64,000 bases of DNA, taken from NCBI GenBank assembly GCA_002105175.1, contig MCGE01000032.1:372001-436000 (forward strand). Direction: 5' to 3'. A program made the translations under genes and the position numbers. Source of the DNA: Absidia repens. Its lineage: Eukaryota > Mucoromycota > Mucoromycetes > Mucorales > Cunninghamellaceae. The notes under the pieces are model-generated. The model was not told the origin of the DNA and searched no databases. It worked only from the letters and a program-made list of their open reading frames with translations. Position 1 is the first letter of the stretch, and each line of letters opens with the position of its first letter. Positions 21,723 to 33,009 of this stretch are shown piece after piece.

Positions 21723-22336
21723 ATGGTCAAAATAATGTTTGTCGTATTACTTTTTGTCACTATTGCGTTTGCAGTCCCGCAAGGACGTATGGGAGTTTAT
21801 GGACCCAACGGTCGTCCTCCCGTCAGCAGCGGAAATCTTGATGATCAATATCGTGGTAAACCATGTGGCTCGATACCTGGCTCACCGCTTGATTGTGGTT
21901 ATGGTAAGTAGAGAAAGAGAGAGAGAGAGAGAGAGAGCAAATAGAAAGGGCATCCGCTGAACTTTTTTTTGGGGGGGGACGTTATGGAATAGGTTTACTT
22001 TACTGTATTGATGGACTATGTCTAGAAAAGCGACCGGGCGTGGATTGTGTGGCTGCGGGTCAGATATGGACTGGAGCCAAAAGCTGCTGTCCTCCTCTGG
22101 CCAACCCAACCCAGAGGGGCCAGCCTTGTAAAGTTCAGGATACAAATGTCTGTAAAGACGATAGTACATGCGTGGTCCGTTATAAATGTAAGTAGAGGAC
22201 TGAGTTGTCTACAAATAATGAACAAAAAGTAAAAATGCTTATTCGATTTCATTATTGATTTTTATTTCTATTTATAGCGCCAACTTATAAATGCTGCAAA
22301 GGTACTTGCACTACAGGCTACTGCCATCCATATTGA
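21723..22336 (+). CDS. Secreted cysteine-rich protein, intact copy (144 aa, three exons)
   Basis: Exons 21723-21903, 21993-22187 and 22278-22336, with introns of 89 and 90 nt at GT...AG sites, both phase 1. The product has a signal peptide (MVKIMFVVLLFVTIAFA), a short variable N-terminal region, and then a cysteine-dense body: GKPCGS, LDCGYG, YCIDGLC, DCVAAG, SCCPP, QPCK, TCVV, YKCCKGTC and a final CHPY. The many Cys, including CC pairs, suggest a disulfide-stabilised knottin-like fold, as in many small secreted fungal proteins. I recognise no specific family. This copy is the only one of three with an uninterrupted frame across all exons. Exon 1 and the intron borders are GA-repeat rich downstream (21906-21938). 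Confidence 0.8.
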
Positions 22337-23125
22337 CGACCGTCAGAGAAAAAGAAAAGGTCAATCCAAATGCAACGTACAGTCCATCCTCAAATAGTGT
22401 CTCTCTCGAGGTGTCTCTTTCTACTCAAAATGTTTAATTAATTTAATAATAATAAAATTTTCGTTCAAAGGATCAGACACCTGAATAATTTTAACCTACC
22501 TTGAATATTCAAACAAAAAGTTTATTATTGTTATTTTGCTCACTGGTGTATCACACACGGCATAGGAACAGGATTATAAAGACAAGAGTTTAGACTTAAA
22601 AATTGTGAATATCAAGGATATCTTATATAAGAATAGCGTACCTGTGATTTTAAATGCAATACATTCAGAGTAGATGAATAACATACTCGTTATATTTATT
22701 TTTTACATTTGTGCGTATTTTGTATTGGGTATACCATATAATACATAGTAGCCACGATGGAAAACTACTTTTTTTTTTTCCCATTGACGAAGCTGCGCAA
22801 CGCTATAACGCAGAAGAAACAATGACAAGAGACGGTTGTTCAGTCGCCGCCCTCGGCACTGGAAGCCCCGTTTATAAACTTGAAATCGGGGATTTGAATG
22901 AATCAAAGTTGTAATTGTCCTTCATTTTATGTCCCATATAAACTTTACTATACATACAATATTGTAGCGTATCAATCTATGGCAAAATTGTATGAATGTT
23001 TTTTTTTTTCCTTTTACTAAAATACTTTTTATACAATATACGAAAACCGACATGTATGGTTTTCCGTAACAAATGACATGATAATGGGACTGGACGAGGG
23101 TTAATTTATCAAAATTAAAGCAAAT
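22337..23125. other. Gene-free spacer
   Basis: The 3' flank of the Cys-rich gene with AATAATAATAAAA near 22447, a likely polyadenylation signal. A short frame at 22711-22914 (+) is mirrored by an equally open minus frame and has no recognisable motif, so it is not called. Confidence 0.45.
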
Positions 23126-23452
23126 TTATAACTGACGACGGTAGTTCAATAAATTGTATTCATCATAACAGCAATGCTGCATGCAGTTTTTATTTTCAGC
23201 AATAATGCCGTCATAAGATGTACTTTTCCATACCCATTTGTTTTCTTCTTTTTGCAAAACTGCCAAAAAAAAAAAAAAGACATCATGTGAGGCATTGCAT
23301 CTGTCAATACCTTCCGAACTGCCGTCGTCATATACGATTGACCCGCACTGGAAATTTATTACAACGTCACGTCGCTCATCATTGGTCGATTGAAGACATT
23401 TTGCCACGTTTTTCCAAAGACTGACTTGAGAAGCAATAGTGGCATGATCCAC
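23126..23452 (-). CDS. Hypothetical small protein, possibly truncated (108 aa as read)
   Basis: The frame contains KCLQS, NFQCGSIVYDD and NCMQHCCYDEY, a cysteine pattern loosely similar to the secreted four-cysteine proteins at 10404 and 17769. A T13 run translated as FFFFF sits inside a plausible intron (GTATTGACAG...TTTTGGCAG, about 23264-23313), whose removal keeps the frame. No signal peptide is present; the upstream side meets the start of the triplicated segment near 23470, which may have replaced the original first exon. It could equally be a chance frame. Confidence 0.35.
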   Translation of the reverse strand: MDHATIASQVSLWKNVAKCLQSTNDERRDVVINFQCGSIVYDDGSSEGIDRCNASHDVFFFFLAVLQKEENKWVWKSTSYDGIIAENKNCMQHCCYDEYNLLNYRRQL

Positions 23453-23469
23453 ATTCTACTACTACACAT

Positions 23470-25790
23470 ATATATGTGTTTCGTCATTTTTTACCCATTA
23501 ATCCACATTATTATGTCGTCTGTGCTTCATGGTCGATCTCTTGCTGTATATCCCTTCCCTACCCCGTTTTTTCAGCTACCTACAGGAGAGTTTGTATGAG
23601 GAAAGGCTCATATTATGTGCTTCCAGTAAGGTCAGGGACCATGGAAATAGCAAGGGATTTGGTCATGGCTTTACTGATAAGGCGTCACTTCAGATTCACA
23701 TACAAAGTATTAACAAAAAAAAAAAATAAAAAAAATCAAGTAACAAAGTATGCTATCACCTTGAAAGCAAATGGAGGGTCTGAGTTTGGTCTTCCAGACA
23801 CTTATTGCATCAAAGTACCATACTTGAGAGACGTTCCGAGCCAGGGACAAATATTACACATGATTTCCTGATGTTCCTTGCTGTTAGATGACAGAAGTAC
23901 CAATCACCGATTCCGAATGAAAGAGATCATCCTTTTTTGGCATAATAGTATGTTCTATTCTGCTTTCTGTCAATCTCTGTTATGCATTCTCACTTCTACG
24001 TTATCAGTAACATGTTGATCTTCTAATTCCCTTTTCATCGTTCTATTTAATTCATGTTAAATTGTCCCATTAATACAGTATCGTTTTTATCCATTTTGAT
24101 ATATATATATATATATATATATGAAGCTCTGACGTTTGGAGTCATCTTCGATTTGTTTCTCATCATCCCTACATTGATTTTCATACTTACACTTTATAAC
24201 TTTTTTTAAAAAAAAAAAAACTCAGTCCCTGCATTATGGGGTACATGTCCTTCCTCTATTTTGGGAAGTTGTCCGGCGCCCGTTCTGATGGCGTTGAACC
24301 TTGATGGAATGGTAGCAGGAGAATCTGGCTATATGAGTTACTCTGATTAGTACTGGAACGCCCTTCTATGATAAATATACATGGGATGCTTGATGTGTGC
24401 GCATACGACTCCATGGAGTCGGCTTAAAGACGCCAAAAAAAAAAAAATGAGGGCGGGCGGAAGCAGAATGCATCTTTACTTTCTGTAGGCTGTCGATCGT
24501 TAGCATATGCAACAAGTCAAAGAACAAGACGGAAAAAAGAAGAAGTGTAATTTTAGTACAGCAACAATGTTGATTGGGTTTGATCGGAGAGGACGCCTAT
24601 ATAAACGTGGACAAGAACAGAGAAAATTTATAATAACCAAAACCTGCTTGCACCCAAACAAAAGCTGAAATATCACTGCCACTATGGTCAAATTATTGTT
24701 TGTATTATCACTTTTTGTTCCCATTGCTTTTGTAGCTTCTCAATCGTCGGCTGGACGTGTGGCCGAAATGGACGGAGGAGCTAATTCTCCCTTGTTGGAT
24801 GGACTTTTTGGGCCCGAAATGGACAGTGGACAGAGTGATAGTGCATTACTTGGCAAACCCTGTGGCTCGGTGATGGATTGTGGCTATGGTAAATAGAGAA
24901 AATAAAGAGAGCGAATAAAAAAGGCATAGGCTGAACATTTTTATTTTGTGGGGTTTGTGGAATAGGTCTGCTTTTCTGTATTGAGGGAATATGTCAAGAA
25001 AAGCGAGCTGGTGTGGATTGTGTGGCTGCGGGTCAGATATGGACTGGAGCCAAAGGCTGCTGCCCTCCCATGGCCAACCCGCACGTACAGGGCCAGCCTT
25101 GCAAATATTTGTAACAGTAATATGGGATGCCTGAATCGCTGTGGATGTAAGTAAAGGGTTGGGTTGTCTAAAAATTATTAAATAGAAAAGCTTATGTAAT
25201 ATTTGATAGAAAATAAGAAGACGTTATAAAATAAGTGATATAACAGATATGGTTTTTATTGAATAAAATGAGGAAGGGTTTTTATAATAAAATGGGGAAA
25301 AGGAAGGCTGTGCTATTTGGGGCTGAGGATGTGATCGAAGAACGGTAACTTGAAGCTATGGGAAGTTGGTTGTCTGTAGATATAAGTGTATATGCCTAAG
25401 TTGTGAATACTTGAGGCTGTGTGTTATACCTGTATAGGAATGACAAGTGTGATAGTGTGGGAAATGATTAGTGACAAGTGACAAATACGACAGTCTATCT
25501 GATTTCGTTCTTAATTTGCTAATTTTATTTATAGCGCCAAATTACAAGTGCTGCAATGGTACTTGCACTACAGGCTCCTGCGCTACATGATGACGACCCA
25601 AGTAAAATGAAAAAGAAAAGATCAATACACATACATCGTACAATTTATCATAAAATAGTATCTTCCTCGAGCTTTTCTTTCTGTTCAAAATGTTTAATTA
25701 ATTGATTAATTTGATAATAATAAAATTTTCACTTAAAAGGGTCAGATATCTGAATACTTTTTGACCTATCTTAAATATTCGAACAAAACG
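23470..25790 (+). repeat. Segmental duplication unit 2
   Basis: Shares long blocks with 27780-29960, starting at TTATGTCGTCTGTGCTTCATG and including the CTTGCTGTATATCCCTTCC segment, a (TA)n tract near 24105, the TATA promoter and the Cys-rich gene. Similarity to unit 1 is weaker upstream of 21100. Confidence 0.7.
24684..25590 (+). pseudogene. Secreted cysteine-rich protein, frameshifted copy 2
   Basis: Exon 1 is 24684-24888, exon 2 24966-25146 and exon 3 25535-25590. The signal peptide (MVKLLFVLSLFVPIAFV) and most cysteine motifs (GKPCGS, DCGYG, FCIEGIC, DCVAAG, GCCPP) are intact. Exon 2 is one nucleotide out of phase near 25103-25111, so the frame stops at 25112-25114 and the last part of exon 2 and exon 3 (CCNGTC) are lost. 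Intron 2 is about 390 nt, four times longer than in copy 1. A truncated secreted protein of about 117 aa could still be made. Whether this is a real lesion or a sequencing error cannot be told from the sequence. Confidence 0.7.
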
Positions 25791-26689
25791 TTTACTACTG
25801 TTATTTTGCTCGCTGGTAGATCGCACATGGTATATCATAGGAGCAGGATTTTAAAAGGCGAAATTTTGGACCTATGAATTGGAAAGACATATGAAGGATA
25901 ATGTACATAGGACTAGTTTTTCCATGGTTACAAATGCAACACATTCGAATTAGATGAATGACTTGTTCTTTACTTTTTATTATTTTTTCCCATTTGTGTG
26001 TGTGTATTTTTATTGGCTTGATCTTGCGATGTGACAATCCTGCCGTCGTCGCCATCGCTAATGCCTCCGAGCTACTGATGCTCTTTTTTTTTTAATGAAA
26101 AGTATTCACAAATTGAACAGACGAAGGGTCATCAAAGTCATGATTGATAGTGATGTTTACATCCATAGCATATCTAAATTCATTTAGGTGATTGTTCGAA
26201 CATGAATATGAGATCATGCCTTATAGTAAGTGATCAAAAACTACCGACAATACCTAGAGATTTAGGGGAGGGAGGGAGTAGCGTTAGCGAGTGAACTAGA
26301 AAGCAAATGTTTGGTAGGGCGCTAAAAAAACAGCTGTATTCTCGATATTATTCACGATCCGATGGATTAGATGATGGTTAATAAAAAGGGCATATTTTAT
26401 TGAGGCATATTAGAAGATGCTAAAACTAAGAGTACGTGGACATCGTAATGAAAGATCTAAAGGAGGTAGAATGAGGGGAACTCAAGTGAGATCTGAAGAA
26501 TGATCAACATTAAAATAAAGGAACGACTGTCAAAAGGTAGCTAATATAATGCAATTTACATTTCATGAGGACGGCTTTTATTGTTGCATAACCTAGCAAC
26601 TCAACATTAAGCTAAATTTGATGGTAAAATAGAATCTTTGTCATAATCATGAAAGGGACTAAGGGAACTTTTTTTTTTGAAGCATGCAA
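25591..26689. other. Gene-free spacer
   Basis: The 3' flank of unit 2 with AATAATAATAAAA near 25710. After about 25800 the sequence is unique and AT-rich, with no supported gene. Confidence 0.45.
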
Positions 26690-26960
26690 AAAGACACATG
26701 TTTTATTTGAACGCATATATACACTATGGTAAACAACACTGAAGTCATCTAATGGTGATTCTAAATCTTGAATCCAAAATGAAAGAGTTTCCCCATCCAT
26801 GTTGTCATCCCTGATCTTAAAACATTTCTAAACTAGTCCTGACACTAATATTAGATTACCACTACCGCAAAGATGTTGAAATGAGGAAAGGAAAAAAAAT
26901 AAAATAAAGGGAAAAAAAGATAAAGTGAGAAAAAGTACACTCATCGACGGCGTTTGAACT
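26690..26960 (-). repeat. Dispersed R element, copy 5
   Basis: Minus-strand copy with the TTTCATTTTGGATTCAAGAT core, CATGGATGGGGAAAC and the upstream pyrimidine tract. No HET sequence lies nearby, so this copy is unlinked to the family. Confidence 0.65.
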
Positions 26961-27099
26961 ATTTACTGCGCTGGTACGGCATGATGCGGAGTATGAACAT
27001 ACCATTGATTGGTCAGTGCATAAATTGAAACGTAAAAGTTGTGAAAAACAAAGAAGGATATAATCAGGATTACTCGAATAAGAGGGAAAATACCTGTGG

Positions 27100-27290
27100 G
27101 GGGGGTTATGTTGACTATTTGCGGCAATCAATTTTTCGATCGATTCTCCCAAATTTCTAGTGGTTATGACACATTTTACTGTATGTACATTGACAATCAT
27201 ATTCACAAGTTAATTTTAGCATCCAAATAAAACAGCACCCAAAAAATAAAGATCGATTAGTCAAATCAGATAATATACAGTTAGCGTAAT
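27100..27290 (+). repeat. Dispersed repeat B, copy 2 (diverged)
   Basis: Matches 19610-19820 and 39940-40115 at GGCAATCAATTTTTCGATCG, TACATTGACAATCATATTCAC and AAATCAGATAATATA, with more substitutions. Not coding. Confidence 0.5.
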
Positions 27291-27779
27291 AATTTATAGA
27301 GAGGTATTACTATGTCTTGATTTATTGCAACATCTGAATAAATTATGTCTATCATACAGAACCGCGTTTTTCTTTTACAGTCTTCCCCGTCGTTTACCTT
27401 ATATTAATGTAGTGTTGACCATCCGACTTTATGTTTCTTGTACTTTCAAGAAGTAGATCTTCTGAATTTTTATCACAGCTTCAAACTCATCTTGAACACT
27501 ATATACATTTGGTTATTCTGAGATCTGCATTACGATTCAATTGACAATATAAAGAAGTTTTATATAGCATACCAATCAATTATTGCATTACTGTTTGCAT
27601 GCAGAGTTTCTGTTTTTAGAATGGTGGGATTTACAAAGTACATTTGGAAGCTCTTTTGTTTTACAGCCGCGTTGCCACCGTTGCTTAAAATCAGCCTCTC
27701 TTTGACATTATAAGAATCGTTATGAGATTAGTCTGATGATAGTTTGTAAACACACCTTCAATAAAGTATGCCTTTTCTT
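27291..27779. other. Gene-free spacer
   Basis: AT-rich sequence with no gene or repeat that I can support. Confidence 0.4.
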
Positions 27780-28985
27780 CATCACTCTACAATTACACAT
27801 GTATATGTGATTTGTAATTTGTTATCCAATAATTCACATTATGATGTCGTCTGTGCTTCATGATCGATCTCTTGCTGTATATCCCTTCCCAACCCCGTTT
27901 TTTCCGTTATCTACAAGGGAGTTTGCATGAGGTAAAGCTCATATTATGTGCCTCCAGTAAGGTAAGGGACCATGAAAACGGGAGAGGAAGGGATTTGACC
28001 ACGGCTTTACTGATAAGGTGTCATTTCAGATTGATATACAAAGTATTAACAAAATAATAATCAAGTAACAAAGTATGTTCTCACCTTGAAAGCAATTGGA
28101 GGGTCTCAGTTTGGTCTTCCAGACACTTTATGCATCAAACTACCATACATGAGAGACGTTCCGAGCGAAGAACATACCTTACACATGGTTTTCCTGATGT
28201 TCCTTGCTGTTAGTTGAAAGAAGTACTAATCACCGATTCCAAATGAAAAAAAATCAACACCATTTTTGATGATAGTTTGTTCTATTCTGAATTTTCTCTC
28301 AATCTATGTTATGCATTTTTACTATGATACTACGCTTTCAGTAACATGTAGATCTCGTAATCCAGTTTATCATCATTATATTTGTTTCATGTGCAATAGT
28401 GCATTTAATACAGCATCTTCTTGATCCATTTTGATATATATATATTTATAAAACTCTGACGTTTGCAGGCATCTTCGATTTGTTTACCATTATCCCTACA
28501 TTGATTTTCAGGTTCGAAGTATCCTTTCATGTCTTGGTCACTCCTGACAAAATTGCACCCTAACGATAACATCACCGATTTGCATCTATCTTAATAAATT
28601 AAAAAATGAAACTCAGCCTGTGCATTTTTGCGGTACATGTACATCCTCTATTTTCTTTGGCAAGTTGTCCAGCGCCGTTCTGATGAAACAGTAGCGAGAA
28701 AATCTGGTTCTACAATTTAATCTGATTAGTACTGGAAAGCCTTCTATGATGAATATACATGGGATGGTCGATTTATACGCATGTAACTCCATGGAATCGA
28801 CTTGATAGACACCAAAAAAAAAAAAAGATGCATCTGGATTCGAGAATTAGATCTCATACATATCGAAAAAAAAGAGGAGGTTGTTTGATTGTGTGTGCGT
28901 GTGTGGGCGTGCTTTAAAAGGAACGAAAAGAAAAAAAAAAGGCGGAGGCAGAATGTACCTTTCCTATCTGTAGGCTGTCGATTGT

Positions 28986-29020
<35 letters not shown>

Positions 29021-29960
29021 TCGATTCTTAGCATATGCAACAAGTCAAAGAACAAGACGGAAAAAAGAAGAAGTGTAAGTTTAAAAGAACGACCATGTTG
29101 ATTGCATTCAGGGGGGATTTGATCTGACAGAGGTGCCTATATAAACGTGGACAATGATAGAGAAAATTTATTAAAAACCAAAACTTCTCCTCATCCCAAA
29201 CAAGCTTGAAATATTACTGCCACCATGGTCAAAATAATGTTTGTCTTATTACTTTTTGTCACCATTGCGTTTGCAGTCCCGCAATATGATTACAGCGATA
29301 ATCCTTTCTCCGACCCCACCGAAGCTATTGATAATCAATATCGTGGAAAACCATGTTGGTCGATACCTAACTCAGCGCTTCCTTGTGGCTATGGTAAGTA
29401 GAGATACGAGAGAGAGAGATCAAACAAAATGGACATTTGTCTGAGCTTTTTTGTTTTGGGCGGGGGAACGTTGTGAAATAGGTTTCCTTTACTGTATTAA
29501 TGGAGTATGTATCGAAAAGCGAAAGGGCATAGATTGTGTGGCTGAGGTCAGATATGGACTGGAGACAAAAGCTGCTGTCCTCCGCTGGCCAACCCGTACG
29601 TAAAGGGCGAACCTTGTAAAAGCTACTATATAGGTGGCTGTGAAGACGATAGGACATGCGAGAATCGTTTTACTTGTAAGTCGAGGACCGGGTTGTCTAC
29701 AAATAGAAAACCCGTATCTAATTTCGTTCTTGATTTTTTTTATTTTTAATTATAGCGCCATATTATAAATGCTACAAAGGTAAATGCACTGCAGGCTCCT
29801 GCCGTCGATGATGACGACCGTCAGAAAAAGAGAAGGTCAATGCAAATGCAATCGTATAGTCCATTCACAAATGGTGTCTCCCTCGAGGTGTTTCTTTCTA
29901 TTGAAAATGTTGAATTAATTGATTAATTTAATAATAAAATTGGGGATTACCCCATATCTG
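27780..29960 (+). repeat. Segmental duplication unit 3
   Basis: The third copy of the triplicated segment, closest to unit 2. It carries a T tract at about 28988-29020 inserted in the promoter-proximal part (GCTGTCGATTGTTAGC repeated on both sides), then the TATA promoter and the Cys-rich gene copy 3. Confidence 0.7.
29225..29811 (+). pseudogene. Secreted cysteine-rich protein, frameshifted copy 3
   Basis: Exon 1 is 29225-29393 (signal MVKIMFVLLLFVTIAFA, then a variable segment and GKPCWS, LPCGYG), exon 2 29482-29675 and exon 3 29756-29811. Exon 2 lacks one nucleotide near 29544 relative to the other two copies (GCTGAGGTCAG against GCTGCGGGTCAG), which shifts the frame and gives a stop at 29601-29603. 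The downstream cysteine codons and splice sites are still recognisable. The lesion differs from that of copy 2, so the two were damaged independently. Confidence 0.7.
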
Positions 29961-30110
29961 ATAAATTAGATATCTTCTTTTTTTTTTTTTTTTCAGATGG
30001 ATCAGATATTTCAAATGAATCCGTTATTTTTTTCAGATAGAATTTACAACGTCTGGCTGAACCACATGTATCACCCTCATTGTATCGCCGATAAATAGAA
30101 ATTAAAGCAT
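29945..30110. repeat. Short repeat related to 40115-40290
   Basis: GGGGATTACCCCATATCTGA opens this block, and a similar GGGGATTGCTCCATTTCAGA opens 40115 onward. Both continue with T-rich sequence, several TCAGA motifs and CATTGTATCG near the end. It may be a miniature element, but clear terminal repeats are not evident. Confidence 0.4.
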
Positions 30111-30377
30111 CCTACTAGTCACTACCACAAAAAAAAAAAAAAAAGACATTGTTTATTCTATAGGGTAGCTTTTTAAAATTATAAAGATAGTAAAAAAGAA
30201 GAAAAAAGAAAACCTCTCTCAGCACCTCCCAATCCACGTCTTGGATTTTCGTTTTTTTTTTTACTTTACAACAACCAACTTTAAGTAACATCAGCGAAAC
30301 AGTGTTTTTTTTTTCTTCTTGATTTGACAGCAACCAACACAATTCAACGACGGCGGCATCGTGGCTCCATCTTCTGT

Positions 30378-30680
30378 TTACAATAACCTTCCACCATTTA
30401 ACCATCGCCAATATGATAGTTTTGGACTCAACATGCATGTCGAGTATATATAAGTTAATGACCTTTTCAAAAATCTCTTCCGCACCACCTTTTGAAGATG
30501 AAAATAGAATATCGTCTGGTTTGAAATGTGTTGGTGCACGAAATCAATTTGTTCTGACTCCATGTTGGTATCAGCCATATTGATTCCCGTGCTTATGAGT
30601 GCTTCATCAGCGATACGATACTGTGCTCGTAGTATTGTACCTTGTAATACAACGGGAGGGGGGTATTTTCTATCTGTCAT
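30378..30680 (-). CDS. Hypothetical protein divergent from the small membrane protein gene (100 aa as read)
   Basis: An open minus-strand frame starting 248 nt from the ATG of the membrane protein gene at 30929. It reads MTDRKYPPPVVLQGTILRAQ, then a segment with NMADTNMESEQIDFVHQHIS and IFYFHLQKVVRK. The same arrangement, with decayed sequence, is seen beside the membrane protein genes at 32768 (33010-33220) and 44702 (44925-45120). The ILYFHH-like and AACCAAYAC blocks are recognisable there, but their frames are broken. The C-terminal third may be intron, since a GTGGTG donor-like site follows the LQK codons. No known domain is recognised. Confidence 0.4.
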   Translation of the reverse strand: MTDRKYPPPVVLQGTILRAQYRIADEALISTGINMADTNMESEQIDFVHQHISNQTIFYFHLQKVVRKRFLKRSLTYIYSTCMLSPKLSYWRWLNGGRLL

Positions 30681-30928
30681 CGAATATCCCCTCCTTTCAA
30701 AAAAAAAAAAGAGGCTGTTAGCTGTGAATCAAAGCTCTTTTAAATAGTCATTGCAATGGTTTCAATGTTGATTCCAAAAATGGCAAATTATCCAATGACC
30801 TCAACTGAGTTTATCCCGTTCATAGAGATTGGTGTCACACTAAAAAAAACAACATATGAATAGTACGTATCAAGAAAACGAGAACAAAATGATACTTCTC
30901 TCTCTCCATCTTGTTTATACTTACATAT

Positions 30929-31240
30929 ATGTGGCAAACACGGGAATCATCTCCTCCTTTTGGCTACTGTAAACAAATATTCGATTACGGCAATCGTGGT
31001 TCTCCTTTCGAAGCTTTGAATTTGACTGCATTTGAAGCCGAAGTAGCTAATCAACTTTGTTCTATTCGATGGGCGAATCATAACGTAAACTACCAGTTGG
31101 ATCAGCATCATCATGAACTTCAATTAGTCACCATTGCAAGCTTGGTATTAAATGCCGTCACCGTTGGTTGTATTTTGATTTATTCACTTTCCCGTCTTTA
31201 TTCTTATTGCAGGACACAAATGCAACCAGTGATTCTTTGA
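30929..31240 (+). CDS. Small single-pass membrane protein, family member 1 (103 aa)
   Basis: One of four paralogues (others 32463-32768, 44340-44702, 55768-56073). The ATG at 30929 follows the leader CTTGTTTATACTTA, which is conserved before the ATGs of the other copies. The protein has an N-terminal part with a Cys, the sequon-containing block LNLTAFEAEVANQLCSI, a His-rich linker, a hydrophobic segment IASLVLNAVTVGCILIY (about residues 72-88) and a tail LYSYCRTQMQ. The N-terminus is diverged: the RTYCYPF block of the others is replaced by FGYCKQIF. Positive charge after the membrane segment predicts an external N-terminus and a cytoplasmic tail. Function unknown. Confidence 0.65.
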   Translation: MWQTRESSPPFGYCKQIFDYGNRGSPFEALNLTAFEAEVANQLCSIRWANHNVNYQLDQHHHELQLVTIASLVLNAVTVGCILIYSLSRLYSYCRTQMQPVIL

Positions 31241-32462
31241 AAAAAAAAGAATTAAAAAAGAATAAAGTTTATACAGTGTGTGCCAAGCAGTATGACAAGC
31301 GTAGGTGCGTTACGTACCACAAAGAATTTTACACCACGACCATTGACAATTTTCTGCATGTTTTTTTTTTTTTTTTTTTTGTCATTGTCGCCTGCCCAAA
31401 AATGCTGGACTTCTTCACTGTGGATTTTGTACAGTGATTTTCTAACAGTTTCACCAACCGTCTTGAAAAATGACACACGCCCCCTCCCCTTTTTGTGAGC
31501 GCTCGCTTTATGATGATAATTTTAATATTCATCATCGAGTTACTGGAAAAATAGTAATAATTAAATTGTCACTGGGGATTGGCATTTATGAGTTAGAATT
31601 GGGCCGATGATGGGGTGACAGTGGAAAAGAAAGAGGAAGGTTTTCATATCAAAATGAAAAAAAAGACGGATCCATGCCAGATCAGATAAATAGGCATGCT
31701 GCTTTTCTTTCTTTCTTTCTTTCTTTTGACAATGACTTGGACATAATAAAAATATCATAAAAAAAGTGTCTTCTTTGACGACGAATTGTTTCGTGATGAA
31801 ATTGTTCTACGACTTGTTCAACAACGTCTTTTTCTGGAAATTCAAGGTTAGCAAAAACAAGATTTTTTTTTTTTTTTTCCGCTGATAAAATATTGTTTAT
31901 ATTCCGTTCGTGTCGACACCGCATAAAATAAAAAACATGGCATTTGCATTAACCGAACACGTATCACTTAAATAACGCCATCTTTTTTTTTTTTTTTTTT
32001 CAATTGGATTTACCAGGTTGTCAGCAGCCACTGCTGAAACGAGCACATTTTAGCACCACTGAGTTGAATGTTGGGTTCGAGCTTTGTTCCCACCCAACAA
32101 CAAGCTACAAAAGCATACAATTACACATACAAAAGTAGCGTTAGCTTTGGCTACCAATGATTGACCAAATGTGAAAAAAAAATATTAAAAATCAGAATCA
32201 TAAAGTGATTTTTTTTTTTATAAAACGGCGCGACTCCACTTTTTGAGTCGGTTGCTGAAATTGCCAATAATCATTTTACAAAAATCCATAGCAAAAGGGG
32301 TAAAAAAAAAAAAAAAAAAAAAAGTCTAGCACTTTTGCAGGCGACAATGACGAAATCAGAACATTTGTTCATGATAGTAAAAAAATTTTATGTGGTTACT
32401 TGCGGTACCTACGTTACGTAGTACTGTTCGCCACACTAAAAACTTTATTCTTCTTTTTTTTT
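31241..32462. other. Spacer between two small membrane protein genes
   Basis: AATAAAG at 31260 is a likely polyadenylation signal. T tracts lie at 31361-31380, 31862-31878 and 31983-32000, with an A tract at 32301-32322. The segment 32190-32450 is duplicated at 55500-55750. A minus-strand frame at 31682-31924 (LVFANLEFPEKDVVEQVVEQ) is protein-like but short and unassigned. Confidence 0.4.
32405..32424. terminator. Palindromic 3' motif of the small membrane protein genes
   Basis: GTACCTACGTTACGTAGTAC is a near-perfect palindrome about 40 nt beyond the stop codon. The same motif lies at 55715-55734 beyond the paralogue at 55768, and a partial one at 44295-44310. It could be a 3' processing or binding site, or simply conserved because the copies are recent. 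Confidence 0.35.
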
Positions 32463-32768
32463 TTAAAGAGCAACTGATTGCTTTCGTTTTCTGTAATAAG
32501 AATAAAGACTGTAAAGTAAATAAACCAAAATACAACTAACGGTGATGGCACTTAATACCAAGCTTGCAATAGCGATTCCTTGAACATTATTATGGTACCG
32601 ATCCATCTTGACGCTTACGGCTTCAGAGGCCCATTTAATAGAGCAAAATTGGTTAGCTACTGTGACTTCAAATTCGGTCAAATTTTTTAAATCTTGAAAA
32701 GGATAGCAGTAAGTACGTGGCTCTTCACGGTAGACAGGGAACGGAGAGCAGTGTATAGCGTCGCTCAT
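32463..32768 (-). CDS. Small single-pass membrane protein, family member 2 (101 aa)
   Basis: The start at 32768 (MSDAIHCSPF) is chosen over the longer frame because the preceding codons correspond to the conserved untranslated leader CTTTGTTTATACTTA. The order is PRTYCYPFQDL, KNLTEFEVTVANQFCSIKWA (with an N-L-T sequon), a Met/His linker, a hydrophobic span IASLVLSAITVSCILVYLLY and a basic tail SYYRKRKQS. No signal peptide is seen. The gene and at least 250 bp on each side are near-identical to 55500-56330, so this is a recent dispersed duplicate. It lies divergent from a decayed ORF at 33010-33220. Confidence 0.7.
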   Translation of the reverse strand: MSDAIHCSPFPVYREEPRTYCYPFQDLKNLTEFEVTVANQFCSIKWASEAVSVKMDRYHNNVQGIAIASLVLSAITVSCILVYLLYSLYSYYRKRKQSVAL

Positions 32769-33009
32769 TATGTATATAAGTATAAACAAAGAGATAAAAA
32801 AAAAAAGCAAACATTTGTTATCATTCTTGATACTTATTATTTATGTTTCTTAGTGTGACACCAATTGCTACGGACTGCGTGAACTCAGTTACGGGCATTG
32901 ATTACTTACTATTTTTGGAATTAGCGTTGACTACTGCAGTTAATAGTAAAAGAGCTTTGACTCACAGCTAGCAGTTTTTTTTTTTTTTTAAGGGAGGGGT
33001 ATTGCAGAG

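Larger units (their letters stand above)
20230..22470 (+). repeat. Segmental duplication unit 1 (Cys-rich gene triplication)
   Basis: The first of three tandem units (others about 23470-25790 and 27780-29960). It shares 5' flanking blocks, including GTTCTATTTATTTCATG, a TATATA microsatellite, an upstream TATA-containing promoter and the three-exon secreted protein gene with its 3' flank up to the TTTAATTAATTTAATAATAATAAAA tail. The boundaries are approximate. Confidence 0.65.

Noticed and set aside
22711..22914. Small protein gene at 22711-22914 (+) or 22703-22906 (-)
   Set aside because: Both strands are open over the same interval, no motif, signal peptide or splice context distinguishes either.
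23529..23729. Conserved frames at 23529-23729 and 27860-28057
   Set aside because: Their similarity is explained by the segmental duplication; substitutions do not favour synonymous positions and A-rich indels break the frames.
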